DNA of 64,000 nt from Paenibacillus azoreducens. GTDB lineage: Bacteria > Bacillota > Bacilli > Paenibacillales > Paenibacillaceae. The notes beneath the pieces were generated by a model. It was not told where the DNA came from and did no database searches. It was given only the letters and a program-made list of their open reading frames with translations. A program made the position numbers and the translations under genes. The number at the start of each line of letters is the position of its first letter. Positions within the stretch are counted from its first letter, which is position 1. Where the stretch lies: assembly GCF_021654775.1 (NCBI RefSeq), contig NZ_AP025343.1, positions 1,116,001 to 1,180,000 on the forward strand. The letters run 5' to 3'. Below, one piece after another: positions 1 through 8,262 of this stretch.

Positions 1-177
1 GAAACAACGGGAGAATGACAGTGCAGACTTTATGGGTTGTTTTTTTGTAGGGGTTTATTCATACTGAACAAGACGGCGCAGAATGATACCGCGCCCCTTT
101 TAAGCACAATTTTCCCAAAAAAGATACCTGACAGCCGCAAATACGGGGAGGCAGGGTTTGAGAATATAGGAGGAACC

Positions 178-747
178 ATGTCCTGGAGCAAATTGAAGCA
201 GCAGCTGGAGAGTTTTCTCTGTCCTGCGTTAAACGGAAGGGTTGAATACCGAGCAACGGGTTATCGTTATTTGCCTGACAAAGCAGGGCTTTGTTATATT
301 TCGGTAGATAAAAAGGACGCACTCCGAATGAATGATAAAGCGAGTTCAATAAGGTGGTATCAGACGGAGCTGGAAATTAAAAATGACCCGGATATCCGAA
401 TTCCGATCAGCGATGAAGAAATGGAAGAGGTCAGAAAGAATACCAAGGGGACCGTTCCGGAGGATCGCCTAAAAGTCATTGCAAGAAACAGAAAAATATC
501 AGAATATGCCAAGGAGCTTTTGTCGGCACAGGCTTCATTAAGCAAATCCAATTTTGTCGCTCTGGCTAATCAATTTTTATCTACTTCTATAGAAGAAAGC
601 ATCGAAAGCAAAGATATCTTATTGAATATTCTGGCTTTGGTGGACAGACGGGTTGGAAAAAAGCGGATTTTAAACATGGCAGAGAAGATGAAGTTAAAGC
701 ATCCTATTGTGCAGTATTTTTATGAACTACGGCGCAGTACATGTTGA
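178..747 (+). CDS. SF0329-like conserved protein, unknown function
   Basis: A 189-residue soluble protein of unknown function. The N-terminus (MSWSKLKQQLESFLCPAL, then GRVEYRATGYRY and YISVDKK) resembles, from memory, the small SF0329 family of conserved bacterial proteins. No catalytic motif, signal peptide or membrane segment is seen. The frame is open upstream to an ATG at 37, but an AGGAGG lies five bases before the ATG at 178, so that start is preferred. A hairpin terminator follows at 824-850. It stands alone, and nothing nearby suggests a role. Confidence 0.6.
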   Translation: MSWSKLKQQLESFLCPALNGRVEYRATGYRYLPDKAGLCYISVDKKDALRMNDKASSIRWYQTELEIKNDPDIRIPISDEEMEEVRKNTKGTVPEDRLKVIARNRKISEYAKELLSAQASLSKSNFVALANQFLSTSIEESIESKDILLNILALVDRRVGKKRILNMAEKMKLKHPIVQYFYELRRSTC

Positions 748-823
748 GAAAAATAACTTTCGTTGTTGGCGGCGTCACTGCAATGCATATGGCTATAAAA
801 TAGAGAAAAGAAGCAATAACAAG

Positions 824-850
824 AAACCCTTCTAGCGGAGGGTTTTTATA
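824..850 (+). terminator. Rho-independent terminator
   Basis: Arms AAACCCT (824-830) and AGGGTTT (839-845) flank an 8-base loop and are followed by a short T run. It closes the gene ending at 747. Confidence 0.65.
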
Positions 851-904
851 TCGTTTATACTGGTAGAGCCAATTTACTACTTTCTAGGAGTTGTCTGACG
901 AACC

Positions 905-2095
905 ATGAACAAGAAAGAAGTCGCGCACATACGCAAGCAGTTTAAGCTGGATAATCATTTGATGCAAATTTACGATATTCTGAACGTGTACATTATGAAG
1001 GAAACGAACGAAATCTATCACTGGGAGCGGAATCCTTTTGGGTTAGTGGACCGGGAGAAGCAGGAGCTGTACATGGGCAATTTCAAAAAGCTGCTGACCG
1101 GTGAATTGGATCATAAGCTGTTCGAGCTCAAGTTTCAGGAGGAAGCGGAAGATCAGAAAGACCCTTCGCGGGTGCTGCTTCACCAAGCTATCCAGACGGG
1201 CGATCCGGAGGAGTGGCAGGATCTGATGCTGCTGCTCGTAGACAAAATGATGGAGGACACGACGTATGAACGGGATACGGTCATCACGTTCGTACGCGGA
1301 CAATACTACCGGCCGACCAAGGCGCGGAATGAGGAAGCCGAGGAGACAGGGAATGACGAAGTGTTCGGGCATCCGTTCATTCTATGCAGCGTGAACTCTA
1401 CGGAGAAGCAGCGGAAGGCGCTTTTGTTCGACTATGTGGAGAAAGAGTTTAAGTACAATATTATTGTAGATCCGATTATCAAGCTCAGCACACCGGAGGA
1501 AGGGTTCTTTTATCCCAGCGTGACGGACAATTATTCCGACGTGAACCGGGTTTTATACTGTACGGGAAAATCGAATGATCCGAATGAGCGTTTCATTTCG
1601 GAGGTGTTGAATGCAAAGCGGTCTGTGACGGCACTGGAAGAGCGAGCGATCTTTGAAGACATCGTGAAGGAAGTGGCGGGCGAACAGCTGGACTCAGCCA
1701 CGATCGCACACGTGTACGAGGAGATTCATCATGTGATTGAATCCCACCAGGACGAGGAAGAACCTCCGAAGCTGGATTATACCGATGTGGAACGCGTGCT
1801 GACCGCAAGCGGCGTAGAAAATGTGACCAAGGATGCCGTGGAGCGGGCGTTTGAAACCATCGTTGACGATAAGAACTATGAACTGAAGGCGAAAAGCGTT
1901 ATTCCTAAATTCACTTCCAAATCGATCAAGATCGATACCAAGGTAGCCACGATTACGATCAGCCCACAGGATTTAAGGTATATTAAACAGGTGAGCTTTC
2001 AAGGCAAACGCTGCATTATGATTGAGGTTGACGAAGATGCCGTCATCGAGGGCTTTACGCTGAGCACAGAGACGTTGTTGGAAAAGGCGGATTGA
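905..2095 (+). CDS. DUF4317 family protein
   Basis: A 396-residue cytoplasmic protein matching the DUF4317 family in length and in its opening (MNKKEVAHIRKQFKLDN, then a YHWERNPFGLVD segment). The family is common in Firmicutes and its function is unknown. The protein is rich in charged helices, and its last 60 residues (from about KSIKIDTKVATITISPQ) look like a small beta-rich module. No signal peptide or membrane span is seen. An AGGAG lies about 14 bases before the ATG, which is a long spacing. Neighbours do not indicate a pathway. Confidence 0.75.
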   Translation: MNKKEVAHIRKQFKLDNHLMQIYDILNVYIMKETNEIYHWERNPFGLVDREKQELYMGNFKKLLTGELDHKLFELKFQEEAEDQKDPSRVLLHQAIQTGDPEEWQDLMLLLVDKMMEDTTYERDTVITFVRGQYYRPTKARNEEAEETGNDEVFGHPFILCSVNSTEKQRKALLFDYVEKEFKYNIIVDPIIKLSTPEEGFFYPSVTDNYSDVNRVLYCTGKSNDPNERFISEVLNAKRSVTALEERAIFEDIVKEVAGEQLDSATIAHVYEEIHHVIESHQDEEEPPKLDYTDVERVLTASGVENVTKDAVERAFETIVDDKNYELKAKSVIPKFTSKSIKIDTKVATITISPQDLRYIKQVSFQGKRCIMIEVDEDAVIEGFTLSTETLLEKAD

Positions 2096-2258
2096 AGCGA
2101 TAACAGCCTTTGAATTGGATTTCGCATATTGTAAAAATCTTACCGAGCTTGAAGACGATATAAATAATATCGTAATTGGCATGATACTATTGCAGCTGGA
2201 ACTTAGAAGATCAATGATAAATAAAACGGGACACAGCTTACTCTAGCCTGTGTCCCGT

Positions 2259-2525
2259 TTATATTTCTCCGCTCTTCTCTTGGATCTTTTCGTACTCACT
2301 TTCAACCAGCTTGAAAAAATCCGATGGTTTGATTTTTAGACCTTTGCAAAGTTCAAATATTTTTGTGACAGAAGGTTCATTCCTGCCGACTTCAATCATG
2401 GAAATATAGGATCGATCCACATTGCATTCATGCGCCAGATCCTCTTGGCTTAAACTCTTTTTGATACGTATAGCCTTGATGGTTTTTCCGATGACTTGCT
2501 TGATAATAATGGACTGATCTCTCAA
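2259..2525 (-). CDS. XRE-family helix-turn-helix regulator
   Basis: A small (88 residue) DNA-binding regulator. The helix-turn-helix is clear: SLSQEDLAHECNVDRSYISM followed by IEVGRNEPSVTKIFELCKGL. This is a one-domain XRE protein with a short charged tail. An ATG lies at 2549, but AAAAGGGG sits eight bases before a TTG at 2525, so the TTG is the better start. A tail-end copy of this gene lies at 5767-5922, inside the toxin array. Targets are unknown. It is divergent from the Spo0E-like gene at 2667, so it could control it (inference). Confidence 0.8.
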   Translation of the reverse strand: MRDQSIIIKQVIGKTIKAIRIKKSLSQEDLAHECNVDRSYISMIEVGRNEPSVTKIFELCKGLKIKPSDFFKLVESEYEKIQEKSGEI

Positions 2526-2666
2526 GAAAATTACCCCTTTTAAGTCCATTATTAGTCTGTTATACTAACCTTAACAGATAAAATTTTCAACAAATTGGAA
2601 TTAAATTACATAAAAAGACATAACAAAATCTAGTGCTAATTTTAATAAAGAGCTGGAGGGGAAGTA

Positions 2667-2870
2667 ATGATTCCTTTACTTGCTGTATTAGAGGAAGAAA
2701 AGCAGAAACTAAATGAACTTGGTCGTAGATCTCTTGAGCAGGGAATCCCTCTATTTCAAAATGATGCACTTCAGGCTCAAAGCAGGAAAGTGGATGAATT
2801 GATCGTCCGATTGCAGAGGGAAGCTGAACTTGAGAAAGAACCAAACAAACTCACTATCAAGGGACGTTAA
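2667..2870 (+). CDS. Spo0E-family aspartyl-phosphate phosphatase-like protein
   Basis: A 67-residue helical-hairpin protein. The pattern EEEKQKLNELGRRSLEQG, then QAQSRKVDELIVRLQRE, matches the Spo0E family layout of two helices with an S-x-x-[LV]-D signature (here SRKVDELI). Known members dephosphorylate Spo0A~P and so delay sporulation. AGGGGAAG precedes the ATG. A 37-codon ORF starts six bases after its stop and is probably cotranscribed. The identification rests on a short motif, so the exact substrate is unproven. Confidence 0.65.
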   Translation: MIPLLAVLEEEKQKLNELGRRSLEQGIPLFQNDALQAQSRKVDELIVRLQREAELEKEPNKLTIKGR

Positions 2871-2876
2871 GAAGTA

Positions 2877-2990
2877 ATGGAATTGCCGTCATGGTTTCAA
2901 AGTGCGATTGAGAAGAGGTTGGACCAGGTAGCGGCTCGGATTAAGCGTCAACCCGAACTGCGCAAGCTGCGTGACGAAGAGCGACGATAA
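2877..2990 (+). CDS. Small 37-residue ORF downstream of the Spo0E-like gene
   Basis: The ORF reads MELPSWFQSAIEKRLDQVAA and ends in KLRDEERR, a short basic amphipathic helix. It follows the Spo0E-like gene by six bases. Its last 40 bases reappear, with a few changes, at about 13712-13752 in the toxin array, so the segment is a mobile or duplicated piece. I do not recognise a family, and translation is not proven. Confidence 0.4.
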   Translation: MELPSWFQSAIEKRLDQVAARIKRQPELRKLRDEERR

Positions 2991-3143
2991 TGATTCAAGT
3001 TAGTTAGCGGTTAACTTTACAAACCCAATACTATCACATCTTTAACTTGTCAATTTTAATTATTCCACACATGTGGAGTGTTGTTCATTATTAGTGCGAA
3101 TGGATAGTGCTTAAGCCAGTTGAGTACGCGAAGCGTGCGAAAC

Positions 3144-3171
3144 AAAAAAACACCTGCTATACGGGCGGTGT
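3144..3171 (-). terminator. Terminator-like hairpin at the end of the toxin array
   Basis: On the minus strand, ACACC (3171-3167) and GGTGT (3154-3150) flank a loop and are followed by seven T. This suits the end of the long minus-strand array. Confidence 0.5.
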
Positions 3172-3308
3172 AGTCAGGCATATAGCAAAAACGACCTGAA
3201 GCAATTGTTATAATAGAGTTGTTCAAGCTACTGTGTTTAACGAAAGGAGAAGGTGATTTAATGGTTTTCCCAAATTCTTGATGAGTTTAGCTCCTTACTT
3301 TGCATCCC

Positions 3309-3351
3309 CAAAAAGGCTTATTCCTAACTCATAGTCAAGTTGGAATAAGCC
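3309..3351 (-). terminator. Rho-independent terminator (GGCTTATTCC type), copy 1
   Basis: On the minus strand, GGCTTATTCC and GGAATAAGCC form a perfect 10-base stem followed by a T run. It sits downstream of the yezG-like copy. The same hairpin recurs at 7785 and 9130. Confidence 0.8.
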
Positions 3352-3476
3352 GCTGGAAGTTTATCAAACGTGAATCGCCAAGCTTTTTAAACTGTTTGGT
3401 TTGTATCGTATGAATTCGCTGTTGGAGTTGCGACTGATTTACACAAAATTTTGGATAAATCTATAGAAATTATCCT

Positions 3477-3957
3477 TCAATTATCCTTTTCAAATTTTTT
3501 CATTCTTTCGATTTTAATTCTATCACTCCCATTTTGTGGAATATTATTTAGATACTTACTTTCCCAATATTCCAACCTATCTGAGGGTCCAAAATTTGAT
3601 TCGCCCCACTTAGTATAATCATATTCTATATGTAATTTTCCTTCAGAGGTAAGTTTCATAGTGAATTGAGAACCAAGGCTCTTGCCCATTTTCTAAAAAT
3701 ATATTCTTCAGGTCATTTGTAGTTTTAAATAATCTATTCTCTAATTGATTATATTCATTCGAATTTATATTGTATTTGTTTGGTATGTCTAAGGAATAAA
3801 CATAATCGTCCACATTAATAGGCTTAAAGAAAAAGAAAACTCCTCCTTCTCCATTTTCAACCTCACCATTAAAATAAAACTCAGCCCATTCAACCGGTAT
3901 CATCTGATCTATTGTTTCCGCAATTATTCTATATAAATCATTCATCTTTTTTTCCAT
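3477..3957 (-). pseudogene. YezG-like immunity gene, frameshifted copy
   Basis: This is a near-identical copy of the intact gene at 9301-9780. One extra A near 3664-3665 (GTGAATTG here, GTGATTG in the other copy) shifts the frame after about residue 98. The reading frame is therefore split into a 104-residue N-terminal part and a C-terminal part of about 70 residues. The start (ATG at 3957) and its GGGAGG site are intact. YezG-type proteins neutralise LXG/YeeF-like nuclease toxins. No toxin is attached here; only a degenerate piece of the toxin linker remains upstream, at about 4034-4125. Confidence 0.85.
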
Positions 3958-4425
3958 TTCATTAACCTCCCGATTGATTCAATATCAACGGTATTTTGTT
4001 TCAACAGGTGGCTCTCCATATCTTTTCGGGGCTTTCCCCGTCTCCTTACTATCCTAACACCATATACTCTCCTGATTCTAACGCATCAGTCTTTTTTTAT
4101 CTCTCAGGCGAAATATGCGGGCTTACAATTTATAATGGTTTTTTTCTAGTATTGTAATTTATTCCAAAAAGAACAGTGGGAAAACGAAAATAACAAAAAC
4201 AGGCCAATCATTGTGATATCTAACCATAATCGATCTGTTTAATGTGACGGAATAGCGTTATTTGGGGTATAAATTAATGCACTGATGTGCGTATCAAAAT
4301 GACGAAATCTTTATATGGGATGACATAGTTGTATGTGTTATTGGTTGAATCATGGGTTCATTTGGCACTGGGTAGCAACCCACATGTCACAGACATTACG
4401 CAAAATCTATCTATGAAATTGTTTC
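3958..4425. other. Intergenic stretch with ghost linker, hairpin and repeated motif
   Basis: No gene is seen. Positions 4034-4125 read on the minus strand as a decayed copy of the toxin linker that encodes HISPERQKQIDALESGEYS elsewhere. A hairpin lies at 4195-4241. A roughly 70-base motif (4312-4380) that recurs after other immunity genes ends the stretch. Confidence 0.6.
4195..4241 (-). terminator. Terminator-like hairpin (AACAGG type)
   Basis: On the minus strand, an imperfect stem begins AAACAGATCGATTATGG and closes with TGGCCTGTTT followed by T residues. It is the same element as at 10021, 11412 and 12835. Confidence 0.55.
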
Positions 4426-4881
4426 TTACTCTAATCTCGTCTTAAGTGCATCTTCTAACATGAAATTAAAATCAGTAAATGAATTCATTACCGTACATGA
4501 AGGTTTATCAAGCTCCAAATATACCATCTGAGTTAAGTCATAACAATATAATGCTATATCAGAGTCTCCAAAAAAGACATACTGTTTTTGCCATTCATTT
4601 TCATACCAAATCTCATTAGTTTCAATAAATCCATGAATCTCATTTTCTTCTTCAGTTTCTAATAGAGATTTGTCAACTCCATAAATAACTAAGCCGTTGA
4701 AGTCCAAACCATTTACAGTCATTAAAAATTGAATGAACTGGTCAGGTAATACAAATCCATTAAACTTTAATAATGTCTCTTCCTGAAGTCTCTTAATTTC
4801 ATCACTAGTAGCAGGTTTTCTTAAATTAAAGCCATATTCACTTAGTACAGTTTGTATATCTGCTAGTAAATCTCGCCACAC
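4426..4881 (-). CDS. SMI1/KNR4 (SUKH-1) family immunity protein
   Basis: A 151-residue SUKH-superfamily protein. It has the family layout: an N-terminal helix, a PATSDEIKRLQEE segment, FVLPDQFIQFLMTVNGLDFNGLVIYG, then the late FFGDSDIALYCYDL strand pair. SUKH proteins are common immunity proteins of polymorphic toxins, often against HNH nucleases, which fits the HNH remnant directly upstream. An ATG at 4902 overlaps the toxin stop, but GAGGAGGAG lies seven bases before a GTG at 4881, which gives the better start. No signal peptide is seen, as expected for a cytoplasmic antidote. Confidence 0.85.
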   Translation of the reverse strand: MWRDLLADIQTVLSEYGFNLRKPATSDEIKRLQEETLLKFNGFVLPDQFIQFLMTVNGLDFNGLVIYGVDKSLLETEEENEIHGFIETNEIWYENEWQKQYVFFGDSDIALYCYDLTQMVYLELDKPSCTVMNSFTDFNFMLEDALKTRLE

Positions 4882-4898
4882 AGTCGAACTCCTCCTCA

Positions 4899-5200
4899 TC
4901 ATTTAGGCTTTTTGGGGTAAACAAATCCATCAGGAATCGGCCAATTCATCGTTTTACTCTCTCCAGGTTTCAATCCCCTTGTCGCATTCATTTGAGCATT
5001 TGTAATAACTTTATGGTAGGGGTCATTTTTTATCAAAACTAAATTATCATATGAATTCGTTCCACCATCATCTAGTGGCAATTTATGATGCACCTGCCAG
5101 CCTATTGGTACAATTACCATTCTTCATTAAAGCAATATCAGCATCTGATAAACCTGCTTCCTTGAGTAGTTTGACTTTTTCAGGGTCGTTAGCTAAGTCT
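4899..5200 (-). pseudogene. HNH nuclease toxin C-terminal fragment
   Basis: The frame from 5120 encodes GWQVHHKLPLDDGGTN followed by YDNLVLIKNDPYHKVITNAQ, the HHK...GGTN...NLxL...YH pattern of HNH/LHH toxin nucleases. Upstream, in a different frame, DPEKVKLLKEAGLSDADIAL-MKNG is the usual lead-in to this domain, so a frameshift near 5110-5120 splits it. There is no linker, start codon or ribosome site, and the upstream side runs straight into a broken immunity gene. It is a dead toxin tail beside its presumed SUKH antidote. The catalytic core itself looks intact. Confidence 0.75.
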
Positions 5201-5664
5201 TTAAGATAATTTTTTCTCTTCAAAATCAATAAAAGCATCTATAGAATCCCTTATAATGATCGACGTATCATTAACTTCATCCCAATCTTCAAGTAATGTT
5301 AAAAGATATGGAACTACTTCGAGAGAAAGCGTTGTAACTGCCGCTGACGCAAATGTATTAACCGCATCTTCTGTAGCTTTTTCTAAAAACCGAAGATTGT
5401 TGAAGTCTCTTAAATCTTCATGGGTACAAATTGAGCAAAATATCCGAATACAAAGATTAATACTGCTTCATCTTCAGAATGATTTAACAAGTGAATTAAG
5501 AGTGCTTTTTGTGTAAAATCTCCTAACTTGAAAAGTTCTACGAGTTGGAGTATAACATCTTGTTCCGTCTTTGAACGTAAGATGCTTTCCTTAATATCCG
5601 AAATGTTGGAATTTGATATCTCACCGTACCAACTGCTATTCATAAGGTTCGTATAGTTCGCCAT
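5201..5664 (-). pseudogene. Imm47-like immunity gene, frameshifted and truncated
   Basis: The first frame gives MANYTNLMNSSWYGEISNSN, then LQLVELFKLGDFTQKALLIH and NHSEDEAVL. After a shift near 5420-5432 a second frame continues HEDLRDFNNLRFLEKATEDA, then LEVVPYLLTLLEDW and IIIRDSIDAFIDFEE, and stops at 5201. Joined, these match the helical-repeat Imm47-type immunity proteins I know from Firmicutes, minus their last third. The gene is thus broken twice, and its 3' end is fused to the HNH toxin remnant. Confidence 0.6.
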
Positions 5665-6116
5665 TTTTCATAACCCTTTTATTTTTTTCCTTCATTCAGC
5701 ATCACTCTGCCATTTTAACACTTTATTTTAAAAAACTTGGTAGAAAATCAATGAAAAATAAGAGAGGGACACAGCTTTCTCTAGCCTGTGTCCCTTTATT
5801 TTTCTCCGTATTTCTCTTGGATCTTCTCGTATTCACTTTCAACCAGCTTGAAAAAATCGGATGGTTTGATTTTTAGACCTTTGCAAAGTTCAAATATATT
5901 TTGTGACAGAAGGTTCATTCCTCTAATCAAGCAATATATAGATAGAAACGGTTCAGTTCGTCTAAATATTGCTCTCGAGAGCGTCTGAAATCGAATTTTA
6001 CAAAATCCTAGCTTATCAAATTGTTAACTCTATGGGTATTCTATTTATATAGTGATTTAGAAGATGTGAGTTTTGTCTATTTAAATTGATGAAATTGCTT
6101 TGAAGTTTGCATGCTA
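5665..6116. other. Intergenic stretch, mostly non-coding
   Basis: Apart from the XRE-gene remnant at 5767-5922, no gene or clear signal is seen. The DNA is AT-rich. Confidence 0.5.
5767..5922 (-). pseudogene. Remnant of the XRE regulator gene (3' end only)
   Basis: Read on the minus strand, this matches the last half of the XRE gene at 2259-2525 together with its downstream TAGCCTGTGTCCC hairpin half. There are scattered substitutions and one small insertion in the region coding KIFELCKG. The match ends abruptly at GGTTCATTCCT. It is a duplicated fragment with no start or DNA-binding helix. Confidence 0.85.
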
Positions 6117-6464
6117 CTAATTGTTTTGTATGGAATCTTTCACATTCTCTAAATGAACATTTCTATAACTTATTTCGGAATCACTAAGCCCTTCTTGTTT
6201 CCAAAGTGTTATTAATCTTTTATCACTTATTACTTTTAATGCTTCTTCCTTTATCTCTTTCCTTAAACAATTATGTCGTAGACATATCTCTGCTAACAAA
6301 ACATTAAACATCCATTTAACTTCCTCATAATCATCGGTTTGCATTTCATATTCATCTATCAATCTAGAAATTGCTTGATTGGGAGATAGGCCGTCTGAAA
6401 CAGACTTATGATAATCGTTTGGAATATATTTCATTAGTTCCTCATAAGTCATCGGTTCTAACAA
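6117..6464 (-). CDS. Imm3-like helical immunity protein, paralogue 2
   Basis: A 115-residue all-helical acidic protein (MTYEELMKYIPNDYHKSVSD, then GLSPNQAISRLIDEYEM). It is clearly related to the gene just upstream (6535-6879): both have Y-x-EL-x-x-YI, DGLS/EGLS-x-x-Q and L-x-x-EY. The fold and its position after a deaminase-type toxin fit the Imm3 family described with deaminase toxins (from memory, not tested). It begins with TTG at 6464, six bases after GGAGGG. It may be a second antidote to the same or a related toxin. Confidence 0.55.
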   Translation of the reverse strand: MLEPMTYEELMKYIPNDYHKSVSDGLSPNQAISRLIDEYEMQTDDYEEVKWMFNVLLAEICLRHNCLRKEIKEEALKVISDKRLITLWKQEGLSDSEISYRNVHLENVKDSIQNN

Positions 6465-6534
6465 TTGAATCCCTCCATTTTTATCTATATATGGAATAAC
6501 ATAGCGGGTTCATTCGGCACTTGATAGTTCCAAA

Positions 6535-6879
6535 CTAATTATCTCCAATTTGTTCATTGAATTTTCCAATGTCAAACATGATTTTCTTAATATCCTCGGA
6601 TTCTAACTCTTCCTTTAATGGCAATAATGAGATATCACTTATCATAATGTTTAAGTTATTCTTTAGATCCTCTCTAAGATAACCTTTATCGAGACAAAGT
6701 AGAGCAATTGTCAGATAAATAACTAATTTTTCAACTTTACTGTTGACAATCCCTCGATGATATTCGACAAGTAATTTTTCCGTTACTTGTGATAATGACA
6801 ACCCCTCATCTAAAAATTCTTCAAAATCTTCAACAATATATTGCTCAAGTTCCTTATAATTGCTTAACATTAGCATCAT
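6535..6879 (-). CDS. Imm3-like helical immunity protein, paralogue 1
   Basis: A 114-residue helical acidic protein. Its ATG at 6879 overlaps the TGA of the deaminase toxin module by four bases, with GAGAGGTGA just upstream. This coupling is the usual toxin/immunity arrangement. It pairs in sequence with the next gene (YKELEQYIVEDFEEFLDEGL against YEELMKYIPNDYHKSVSDGL). Its assumed job is to bind and block the deaminase domain in the cytoplasm. A copy of the array's intergenic motif (6486-6530) follows. Family assignment is tentative. Confidence 0.6.
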   Translation of the reverse strand: MMLMLSNYKELEQYIVEDFEEFLDEGLSLSQVTEKLLVEYHRGIVNSKVEKLVIYLTIALLCLDKGYLREDLKNNLNIMISDISLLPLKEELESEDIKKIMFDIGKFNEQIGDN

Positions 6880-7673
6880 TCACCTCTCGTATTTTTAAAT
6901 TCACCCGAGTATACATTCAATTTGATATTAGGGTACTCTTGCCTGAATTGCATTATAATATCGGAACAGCTTCTGAAAGCAGGTAATTCCGTGAATAAAT
7001 CAATTGTACCTTTAGCTTGCTTGTTGTTCCCTAATTGATGTGCTATATCCTCTAAGATTTTTCGCTCTGTGTCATTATTCCTAGGAAAAGCCCCCTCACC
7101 GTTAATTTCTCCTTTTTGGTTTACTGATTTTGCAGGGTGTTGACCCTTGCCTGTTACTGACGAAAATCCGTCGGCATTTTCCTTATGAATCCTACTGTGG
7201 GCTTTGAACTCTGTTCTAAGCCCGGGAATATTCACATCCGCAACCGCGACATTACCGTAATTCTTATATTTATTTGGCAATGTATCTCGGATAGCCTGTG
7301 CTCTTGCTTGGAACATTTCAACTTTTTGAGCATAGGTGAGATTCCCCGATCCCGTACTCCCCTTACCCGAATACTCTCCTGATTCTAACGCATCGATCTG
7401 TTTTTGTCTTTCAGGCGAAATATGCGAACCTGAACCTTTGGAATGCGGAGCATCAGGACCAAGATCATGAAAGCGAAAGTGGCCTCCTTCGGTTGCAAGC
7501 AGGGGAGAGCGTTTCGTTATACGGATATTCATCTTTCGCGCTATACTTTGCAAGTAGCTGCTCAAGGATTCGAAATTGGTCGGGAAACGGAGGGCATTCG
7601 TTTTAAATTTCCCATCCCCAGCCTTGGCGAGAGCAGAGTCAGCTTTGGCTGTGTCTCCGAATAGTCCAGGCAT
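6876..7673 (-). CDS. Orphan toxin cassette D: deaminase-type toxin tail, zinc Cys lost
   Basis: A 265-residue orphan module. Residues 1-110 are the array's shared linker (GLFGDTAKADSALAKAGD ... HISPERQKQIDALESGEYSG). Residues about 111-265 resemble the BURPS668_1122-type toxin deaminases: DTERKILEDIA (DTE at 201-203) and FTELPAFRSCSDIIMQF. The family normally has C-x-x-C here; the first Cys is Phe233 (codon TTC at 6975-6977), and Cys236 is kept. This should harm zinc binding. The ATG at 7673 has no ribosome site and arises where other copies have ACG. Upstream, a frameshift interrupts the linker, so the cassette is probably silent. Confidence 0.7.
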   Translation of the reverse strand: MPGLFGDTAKADSALAKAGDGKFKTNALRFPTNFESLSSYLQSIARKMNIRITKRSPLLATEGGHFRFHDLGPDAPHSKGSGSHISPERQKQIDALESGEYSGKGSTGSGNLTYAQKVEMFQARAQAIRDTLPNKYKNYGNVAVADVNIPGLRTEFKAHSRIHKENADGFSSVTGKGQHPAKSVNQKGEINGEGAFPRNNDTERKILEDIAHQLGNNKQAKGTIDLFTELPAFRSCSDIIMQFRQEYPNIKLNVYSGEFKNTRGE

Positions 7674-7784
7674 TACGCTTTTTCCGCCGTTCTTTTCTTC
7701 GACCTCTTTGAGTCCTTTAGATAAATGAGATTTTTACCCAGTTTTCCTAGATTTTTGATGAATTTTGCTCCTTACTTTACATGC

Positions 7785-7828
7785 AAAAAAGGCTTATTCC
7801 TAACCCATAGTTAAGTTGGAATAAGCCT
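7785..7828 (-). terminator. Rho-independent terminator (GGCTTATTCC type), copy 2
   Basis: On the minus strand, GGCTTATTCC/GGAATAAGCC has a 17-base loop and a T run. It lies between the cassette C immunity gene and cassette D. Confidence 0.8.
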
Positions 7829-7929
7829 CTGAAAGTTTATCAGGTGTATTATCAAGTTGTTTGGTTTTTGGCTTGTTTGTTGTATTGTACGATCTTGTTG
7901 TTGGGGTGTAAGAGCAGTATCCCAGTATA

Positions 7930-8262
7930 CTATCCAATAAAAATTACTATCCCATTCCGATGAGAAAAAGCGATGGGCACTTCAGACTCAATCAATTCAA
8001 TTCTTTCAATAATTTTTGTCTTCTTTTCCTCAGGTAGATTCACCTTTGCCCATTCTTTTATTTTTGATAATTCTTCTATAACAAATGGAAAATCTTCTTC
8101 AACTAAATCGATACCAACGGAAAATACTTTAGTCCATTTTAACCCTAATTCTTCGATTGCTGGCTCCCAACACTCTTGAAAGAAAGACTCAGCAGCAATA
8201 GGAATAAAAAACTTTTCTTCAAACTCATCCTTTGCATCTAAAACCATAGCACTAATTGACAT
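7930..8262 (-). CDS. Putative immunity protein of cassette C
   Basis: A 110-residue acidic protein of a family I do not recognise (AESFFQECWEPAIEELGLKW, then GIDLVEEDFPFVIEEL). Its ATG at 8262 shares one base with the stop of the cassette C toxin (TAATG), and GGAGGGAAAA precedes it. The coupling and small acidic nature are the only evidence for an immunity role. No signal or membrane segment is seen. A strong terminator (7785-7828) follows. Confidence 0.6.
   Translation of the reverse strand: MSISAMVLDAKDEFEEKFFIPIAAESFFQECWEPAIEELGLKWTKVFSVGIDLVEEDFPFVIEELSKIKEWAKVNLPEEKKTKIIERIELIESEVPIAFSHRNGIVIFIG

Larger units (their letters stand above)
2991..3476. other. Left edge of the toxin array, non-coding
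   Basis: No gene is seen. The stretch holds a small palindrome TCCACA-CA-TGTGGA near 3062-3075, a minus-strand terminator-like hairpin at 3144-3171, an orphan plus-strand AAAGGAGAAGGTG with an ATG at 3261 that opens only six codons, and from 3274 the start of the 1.1 kb direct repeat that is also found at 9096. The break at about 3274 looks like the outer junction of the duplicated block. Confidence 0.55.
3274..4376. repeat. 1.1 kb direct repeat, copy 1
   Basis: This block is nearly identical to 9096-10199. It contains a linker stub, terminator, yezG-like gene (broken in this copy), remnant of the toxin linker, hairpin and intergenic motif. Both copies have the same orientation. Confidence 0.85.

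Noticed and set aside
2526..2549. ATG start eight codons upstream for the XRE regulator
   Set aside because: The ribosome-site-like AAAAGGGG lies inside those codons and is well placed for the TTG at 2525.
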